This document shows, piece after piece, positions 5,622-9,233 of a stretch of DNA of 9,233 bases; positions within the stretch are counted from its first letter, which is position 1; each line of letters starts with the position of its first letter. Location of the stretch: the NCBI GenBank assembly GCA_030598385.1, contig JAUVQB010000038.1, positions 1 to 9,233 on the forward strand, in the 5' to 3' direction. Source of the DNA: Alphaproteobacteria bacterium (GTDB lineage: Bacteria > Pseudomonadota > Alphaproteobacteria > Kiloniellales > JAKSDN01). The position numbers and the translations under genes were made by a program. Below the pieces are notes generated by a model that saw nothing but the letters and a program-made list of their open reading frames with translations, searched no databases and was not told where the DNA came from.

Positions 5622-6340
5622 GCCGATGCCAGGATCCGCTCGACGAAGGCCGGGACCAGCTCGCTCGCCGGGCCATGGCGGGCCTCGTGGAACAGGCTCA
5701 CGCCGTCCGACGGCTCGAGGTTCAGCTCGACGGTGTGGGCGCGGCCCATCATCCGCGCCTCTTGCACGAAGCCGGCGGCGGGATAGACGCTGCCCGAGGT
5801 CCCGATCGAGACGAACAGCGCCGCCGCCGCGAGGGCCTGGGTGATGCGCGCCATCTCGAACGGCATCTCGCCGAACCAGACCACGTGGACACGCATGGCG
5901 CCGGCCTCGCCGCAGGCCGGGCAGCGGGTGGCGACCTCCAGGTCGTCTTTCCAGTCGGTCACGCCGCCGCAGGCCTCGCAGCGCGCCTTGAGGATCTCGC
6001 CGTGCATGTGGATCAGGTTCCGCGAGCCGGCCCGTTCGTGCAGATCGTCGATGTTCTGTGTCACCAGCACCACCTCGCCGGGCCACTCCCGCTCCAGCCG
6101 GGCGAGCGCCAGATGGGCGGCGTTCGGCACCACCCCTTCGCTCATGAGGCCACGGCGGCGTGCGTTATAGAAGCCATGGACCCGCTCCGGGTCGCGGACG
6201 AAGGCCTCGGGCGTCGCGACTTCCTCGATGCTCACCCGAGCCCAGATCCCATCGGGGTCGCGAAAGGTCTCGAGGCCCGATTCCTTGGATATGCCGGCCC
6301 CGGTCAGAATCACGATTGGGCGATCTTCGTGTTGCTGCAT
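5615..6340 (-). CDS. cobB: Class III sirtuin (Sir2 family NAD-dependent deacylase)
   Basis: This 241-residue protein is a complete sirtuin. NAD-binding motifs are TGAGISKESGLETFRD (13-28), TQNIDDLHERAGS (94-106) and GTSGSVYPAAGF. The catalytic base is H113 in HMHGE. The zinc site is C121-x2-C124 and C140-x2-C143. Y58 and R61 in FYNAR form the Y-x2-R pair that marks SIRT5-like class III enzymes and confers preference for acidic acyl groups such as succinyl or malonyl lysine. It would remove acyl groups from lysines of cytoplasmic proteins, releasing nicotinamide and O-acyl-ADP-ribose. The start ATG has no good Shine-Dalgarno. It is the first gene of a two-gene minus-strand unit with the UDG-like gene; the inverted-repeat element lies just upstream of it. 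Confidence 0.95.
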   Translation of the reverse strand: MQQHEDRPIVILTGAGISKESGLETFRDPDGIWARVSIEEVATPEAFVRDPERVHGFYNARRRGLMSEGVVPNAAHLALARLEREWPGEVVLVTQNIDDLHERAGSRNLIHMHGEILKARCEACGGVTDWKDDLEVATRCPACGEAGAMRVHVVWFGEMPFEMARITQALAAAALFVSIGTSGSVYPAAGFVQEARMMGRAHTVELNLEPSDGVSLFHEARHGPASELVPAFVERILASAW

Positions 6341-6396
6341 GGCAGGGGCGATGATAGACGATGGCGATCCTGTTCAACAGATCACCGGGGGCTAGA

Positions 6397-6585
6397 GCCA
6401 ATCAACAGTCAAGTTGCGGGCTTTGGTATGAGCGAAATCGGGCGGCTGTTAGGAGCGAGGACGATGGACATGCAGCGCATATTCGAGGACGAGCGACGCG
6501 GCAGCCGCCCGATTTCGCCATATCCGCGACGACGCCCTGGCGCAAAATCGCGCCCGCCAAAACCGCAACTTGACTGTTGATTGGC
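6397..6585. mobile_element. 189-bp MITE-like element with 23-bp terminal inverted repeats
   Basis: A perfect 23-bp inverted repeat bounds the segment. The left arm (6397-6419) begins GCCAATCAACAGTCAAGTTG and the right arm (6563-6585) is its exact complement. A second perfect inverted repeat of 17 bp (GCGAAATCGGGCGGCTG at 6432-6448, complement at 6502-6518) is nested inside, and a small hairpin GGCGC-AAAATC-GCGCC lies at 6539-6554. No transposase is encoded and no clear target-site duplication is visible, so a MITE or other dispersed palindromic repeat is inferred. It fills most of the 258-bp gap between the divergent sirtuin and phosphatase genes and ends 13 bp before the phosphatase ATG, so it may supply or disturb promoter or leader signals for both. 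Confidence 0.75.
6428..6580 (+). CDS. Small ORF inside the inverted-repeat element (50 aa, doubtful)
   Basis: An ATG 9 nt after the left terminal repeat opens a 50-codon frame that stops in the right terminal repeat. The product begins MSEIGRLLGARTMDMQRIF and becomes very basic and proline/arginine-rich (PYPRRRPGAKSRPPKP). I recognise no domain. The nested 17-bp repeats contribute codons for SEIGRL at the start and for SRPISP later. The frame is short and partly palindromic, so it may be chance; GCGGG upstream is a poor ribosome binding site. Confidence 0.2.
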   Translation: MSEIGRLLGARTMDMQRIFEDERRGSRPISPYPRRRPGAKSRPPKPQLDC

Positions 6586-6598
6586 CCTGATCCCCGAG

Positions 6599-7081
6599 AT
6601 GACGGACGTCAGTGTCCTCTTCGTTTGCACCGGCAACATCTGCCGTTCGCCCACGGCCGAGGGCGTGCTGCGCCACAAGCTCGAGCAGCAAGGGCTCGGC
6701 GAACGGGTCGGGGTCGATTCCGCGGGCCTCGGCGATTGGCACGTGGGCGACGCGCCGGACCCGCGCGCGATCGCCCGCGCCAACCTGCGAGGCTATGACC
6801 TGAGCCCCTTGCGGGCGCGCCAATTCATGATCCGGGACTACCACGACTTCGACTTGATCCTCGCCATGGACCGGGGCCATATGGCCGCGATGGAGCGGAA
6901 CCGGCCAGCCGTCGCCGACGCCCGCCTGCACCTCTTCCTGGACTTCGCGCCCGAGACGATTTTGTCGCGCGAGGTGCCGGATCCCTACTACGGCGGCCTC
7001 GCCGACTATGACCACGCCCTCGACCTGATCGAACCGGGGGTGGACGGCCTGATCGCGGCGCTCAAGCGGACCTATCTGTGA
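6599..7081 (+). CDS. Low-molecular-weight phosphotyrosine phosphatase family protein
   Basis: This 160-residue protein is a complete LMW-PTP. The P-loop VCTGNICRSP is at 9-18 with nucleophile C10 and R16, and the catalytic acid is D128 in VPDPYYGG. DSAGLGDWHVGDAPDPRA (40-57) resembles the eukaryotic-type branch, with Trp at 47 in the substrate-pocket loop. The family hydrolyses phosphotyrosine or small sugar phosphates. Its coupling to the next gene, a fructosamine kinase homologue, matters: a human member of this family is known to dephosphorylate ribulosamine 5-phosphate, so a protein-deglycation role is plausible here. The start is set at the ATG at 6599; an upstream TTG at 6581 lies inside the inverted repeat. 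There is no strong Shine-Dalgarno. The stop overlaps the next start as GTGA. Confidence 0.95.
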   Translation: MTDVSVLFVCTGNICRSPTAEGVLRHKLEQQGLGERVGVDSAGLGDWHVGDAPDPRAIARANLRGYDLSPLRARQFMIRDYHDFDLILAMDRGHMAAMERNRPAVADARLHLFLDFAPETILSREVPDPYYGGLADYDHALDLIEPGVDGLIAALKRTYL

Positions 7082-7959
7082 CGGGATCGCGTAACCGGCA
7101 GGCGGAGTCTTCCCATCTCGCCGACACGGTCCAAGCCGTGGCCGGCCAGCGACTCGTCGCTACGCGGCCGCTTGCCGGCGGCTGCATCGCCGAGGTGTTG
7201 CGGATCGACCTCGGCGACGGCGGGTCGCTGGTCGCCAAGGTCGCGGACCCGGCGGCAGGCGCTCTCGGCCTGGAAGCCAGGATGCTGCGCTACCTGGCGG
7301 ATCACAGCAATCTGCCGGTCCCGCGGGTGCTCCATGCCGACGATGGCCTGCTCCTGATGGACTTCATCGCGTCCACGGGCGGCCTGGACGCACGCGCCGA
7401 GGGCCACGCGGCCGAACTGCTGGCGGAGCTCCACGGCATTACGGCGCCCGCCTTCGGGTTCGACTGGGACACGCTCATCGGCCCGCTCGCCCAGCCCAAC
7501 CCCCGGACCGAGGACTGGCGCGACTTCTTCCGCGACCAGCGTCTCCTTTACATGGGCCGGCTCGCGCTCGACGCGGGGCGGCTTCCGGCGGCGAGCTTCG
7601 CGGCCCTGGAGCGTCTCTGCGGCAAGCTGGACCGCTACATCGACGCCGGGAGCCGCCCGTCGCTCATCCACGGCGACGTCTGGGGCGGCAATATGCTCGC
7701 GCGCGGCGGCCGCATCGCCGCCTTCGTCGATCCCGCGATCTACTATGCCGATCCGGAGATCGAGCTGGCCTTCTCGACCCTGTTCGCCACCTTCGGCGAG
7801 GCTTTCTTCGAGCGCTACCGGCGGATCCGTCCCGTCGCGCCCGGATTCTTCGAGGTCCGCCGCGACCTCTACAACCTCTATCCCCTGCTGGTGCACACGA
7901 GGCTCTTCGGCGGCGGCTATGCCGACAGTGTCGAGCGCAGCCTCGCGCGCTTCGTGTGA
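7078..7959 (+). CDS. Fructosamine kinase family protein (FN3K-like)
   Basis: This 293-residue protein has the length and motifs of fructosamine-3-kinase homologues (PF03881). The N-lobe contains LVAKVA with ATP-binding K54 and E66 in LEARML. The linker reads LLLMDFI, followed by the family helix AAELLAELH. The catalytic loop is HGDVWGGN (198-205, with D200 and N205), and the metal-binding D218 is in FVDPAIYYADPEIELA. These cytoplasmic kinases phosphorylate ketosamine adducts on protein lysines; bacterial members studied mainly act on ribulosamines and erythrulosamines, which destabilises the adduct and repairs glycated protein. The GTG start overlaps the phosphatase stop by 4 nt (GTGA), so the two genes are translationally coupled. 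A GC-rich hairpin begins 30 bp after the stop. Confidence 0.94.
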   Translation: MTGSRNRQAESSHLADTVQAVAGQRLVATRPLAGGCIAEVLRIDLGDGGSLVAKVADPAAGALGLEARMLRYLADHSNLPVPRVLHADDGLLLMDFIASTGGLDARAEGHAAELLAELHGITAPAFGFDWDTLIGPLAQPNPRTEDWRDFFRDQRLLYMGRLALDAGRLPAASFAALERLCGKLDRYIDAGSRPSLIHGDVWGGNMLARGGRIAAFVDPAIYYADPEIELAFSTLFATFGEAFFERYRRIRPVAPGFFEVRRDLYNLYPLLVHTRLFGGGYADSVERSLARFV

Positions 7960-7989
7960 CGGTTGTCTCGCGGTGCCAGCCCACTCCCC

Positions 7990-8033
7990 CTCCCGGCCAC
8001 CCAATGCCATTGTACGCTGTGGGTGGTCGGGAG
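7990..8033. repeat. GC-rich palindromic repeat, copy 1
   Basis: A 14-bp stem, CTCCCGGCCACCCA (7990-8003) against TGGGTGGTCGGGAG (8020-8033), has one mismatch that is a G·U pair in plus-strand RNA and a 16-nt loop. Flanking C-rich and G-rich tracts extend it loosely. It sits between the convergent fructosamine kinase and thpR genes and could stop transcription from either side, but no T-tract follows. It is related in sequence to the copy at 8685-8757, so it is more likely a dispersed repeat than a dedicated terminator. Confidence 0.7.
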
Positions 8034-8056
8034 AGGGCGAGGGCTGGCGCAGAGAC

Positions 8057-8617
8057 TTAACGAAGCGAAGACACTTCAGACGCCGGCTCCAGCGGATAGC
8101 TCGCCTCGACCCGGTATATTGGCCCATCGGCCGAGGTGAAGCTGGAATAGAGCTCGAAAGACTCCATGGCGATCGGTCCGGCGCGCAGCAGACTGTGATC
8201 GGCCAGATAGGTCTGCAGCCGCTCTCGCGGATTGCTCTTGAAGCGGGCCAGGGTGATGTGCGGCTTGAACTTGCGGGGCTCCGGCGCCAGGCCGGCGCGA
8301 ATCAGGGCCTGCTCGATCTTCTCCTGCAGGCGCATGAGGTCTGCGTTGGCCTCGACGCCGACCCAAAGGGCGCGCAGCTTGCGCCCCTCGCCGAAGTGTC
8401 CGATGCCGTTCAGGCTTAGATCGAACCCGGGGCACTGGATCTTCGCCAAGGCGTCGTCCACGTCCGCCGCCGCCAGGTTGTCCACCTCGCCGAGAAAGCG
8501 CAGGGTGAGGTGCAGGTTCTCGGGCTTCACCCAGCGGGCGCCGGGCAGGCCGTTGGCGAGTCCGGCGAGGCGCCGTCGGACATCCTCGGGCAGGGTCAGG
8601 GCCACGAATAGGCGCAT
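8057..8617 (-). CDS. thpR: RNA 2',3'-cyclic phosphodiesterase (LigT/ThpR)
   Basis: This 186-residue protein has the two tetrapeptides of the 2H phosphoesterase superfamily, HLTL at 36-39 and HITL at 120-123, each preceded by the usual context (VKPENLHLTLRFLGEV and KFKPHITLARFK). It starts with the typical MRLFVALxLP. The enzyme opens 2',3'-cyclic phosphates of RNA to 2'-phosphates and, in some bacteria, joins tRNA half-molecules in vitro; its cellular role is unsettled. It is cytoplasmic with no signal peptide. AAAGGAA lies 10 nt before the ATG. The gene stands alone, bracketed by two related palindromic repeats and lying 176 bp downstream of the aldo/keto reductase gene on the same strand. 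Confidence 0.96.
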   Translation of the reverse strand: MRLFVALTLPEDVRRRLAGLANGLPGARWVKPENLHLTLRFLGEVDNLAAADVDDALAKIQCPGFDLSLNGIGHFGEGRKLRALWVGVEANADLMRLQEKIEQALIRAGLAPEPRKFKPHITLARFKSNPRERLQTYLADHSLLRAGPIAMESFELYSSFTSADGPIYRVEASYPLEPASEVSSLR

Positions 8618-8684
8618 TGCCGGTCGGTTCCTTTACGGGCGTGGGCCGTCGTTCTAAAGAATTTCCGCTTCGCTCGTGTCTCTG

Positions 8685-8757
8685 CTCCGGCCCTCTCCCC
8701 CACCCGGCCACCCACGGCAGTATCATTGGGGTGTTCGGGTGGGGGAGAGGGCCGGAG
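8685..8757. repeat. GC-rich palindromic repeat, copy 2
   Basis: A perfect 22-bp inverted repeat occurs here: the left arm 8685-8706 begins CTCCGGCCCTCTCCCC, and the right arm is 8736-8757. The stem continues inward as GCCACCC against GGGTGTT with two mismatches. It lies between the end of the aldo/keto reductase gene and the start of thpR, so on the minus strand it could act as a terminator or attenuator, although no T-run follows. It shares the core CCCGGCCACCCA and a G-rich right arm with the copy at 7990-8033. Confidence 0.8.
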
Positions 8758-8793
8758 CCGACCGAAACGGAACTGTTTCAAACAAAATGCCCG

Positions 8794-9233
8794 TCAGGGG
8801 CAGGGATAGGTATAGATCTTGTGGATTGACTCGATAGCGTTCAAGGCCTCCTGGGACAAGGCCAGGTCCTTGGCCGCTATGCTGTTTTCCAACTGGGCCA
8901 AGTCGGTGGCGCCGACGATGGCGGAGGTCAGGAACGGCCGGGTGAGCACGTAGGCCAGCGCCATCTGGGCCGGATCGAGGCCTTCATCCCGCGCCAAGTC
9001 GACATAGGCCTCCGTAGCCGCCTGGCCCTGGGCGCCGAAATAGCGCTTGTTGTCCGGGAACAGAGTCATGCGCGCGCCCTCGGGGCGCTGGCCGTTCAGG
9101 TATTTGCCGGTGAGCGCGCCCGCCGCCACCGGCGCATAGGCGAGCAGCCCGCAGTCTTCGCGCAGCGCCACTTCGGCCAGGCGCGTTTCGAAACTGCGGT
9201 TGAGCAGGCTGTAGGGGTTCTGGATCGAGACCA
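8794..9233 (-). CDS. Aldo/keto reductase, Tas-like (C-terminal part, cut by the window edge)
   Basis: The frame is open to the right edge, giving the last roughly 145 residues. The order of motifs is that of the NADP(H)-dependent Tas/YghZ group: SIQNPYSLLNRSFETRLAEV, GLLAYAPVAAGALTGKYLNG, PEGARMTLFPDNKRYF, AQMALAYVLTRPFLTSAIVGAT, DLAQLENSIAA, and the C-terminal IHKIYTYPCP. The segment AIVGATDLAQLENSIAA contributes to NADP binding. The catalytic Asp, Tyr, Lys and His lie upstream of the edge and cannot be checked. The family reduces aldehydes or ketones with NADPH in the cytoplasm; E. coli Tas has no settled substrate. A GTG at 9171 is internal and should not be taken as the start, because family-conserved sequence continues before it. 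Confidence 0.93.
   Translation of the reverse strand, partial: VSIQNPYSLLNRSFETRLAEVALREDCGLLAYAPVAAGALTGKYLNGQRPEGARMTLFPDNKRYFGAQGQAATEAYVDLARDEGLDPAQMALAYVLTRPFLTSAIVGATDLAQLENSIAAKDLALSQEALNAIESIHKIYTYPCP

Noticed and set aside
5622..6086. Upstream extension of the UDG-like frame
   Set aside because: It lies inside the sirtuin coding region in another frame, is Arg/Gly-rich without domains, and the ATG at 5621 gives the normal family length.
5468..6580. 370-codon plus-strand open frame
   Set aside because: Antisense to the sirtuin and UDG-like genes, which have full catalytic motifs; the frame ends inside the inverted-repeat element.
7072..8127. 351-codon minus-strand open frame
   Set aside because: Mirror of the fructosamine kinase gene running on into thpR in another frame; composition is typical of shadow frames in GC-rich DNA.
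7985..8757. CRISPR array suggested by two similar palindromes
   Set aside because: Only two copies, about 700 bp apart with a gene between them, of unequal length and without spacers.

Overview
The window is about two-thirds G+C and densely packed with genes on both strands. Its mix of families (YkvA/DUF1232, PhhB, minimal HExxH metallopeptidase, Ldh2-type dehydrogenase, sirtuin, ThpR, and a fructosamine kinase next to a low-molecular-weight phosphatase) and its codon use suggest a free-living alphaproteobacterium, probably Rhodospirillales-like. The taxonomic guess is inference. I see no phage, plasmid, integrase, transposase, CRISPR array, rRNA or tRNA.

Layout. (1) 1-1489: the tail of an EamA/DMT permease runs in from the left edge. 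It is followed on the minus strand by a YkvA-like protein and pterin-4a-carbinolamine dehydratase (phhB), and then on the plus strand by a small zinc metallopeptidase. (2) 1511-4991: a two-part Rieske protein (N-terminal [2Fe-2S] domain plus about 400 helical residues) is divergent from a SufR-like, cysteine-rich HTH regulator. An Ldh2-family dehydrogenase follows the regulator on the same strand. The AT-rich divergent intergenic region carries repeated TTTCT/AGAAA elements that look like operators. (3) 4977-6340: on the minus strand a class III sirtuin overlaps a uracil-DNA-glycosylase superfamily gene by 7 nt. The latter has the cysteine spacing of [4Fe-4S] UDGs. (4) 6341-6598: a 189-bp element with a perfect 23-bp terminal inverted repeat and a nested perfect 17-bp inverted repeat, resembling a MITE. 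(5) 6599-7959: a low-molecular-weight phosphatase and a fructosamine-3-kinase-family gene share a GTGA stop/start, consistent with a protein-deglycation operon. (6) 7960-9233: thpR (RNA 2',3'-cyclic phosphodiesterase) lies between two related GC-rich palindromic repeats. It is followed by the C-terminal part of a Tas-like aldo/keto reductase cut by the right edge.

The two points most worth attention are the Fe-S-themed divergent unit (Rieske fusion, SufR-like regulator, Ldh2 dehydrogenase), which may be an Fe-S- or redox-controlled oxidative pathway with no assigned substrate, and the inverted-repeat element upstream of the phosphatase. No gap between genes exceeds 300 bp; the longest is the 258 bp that holds the inverted-repeat element.
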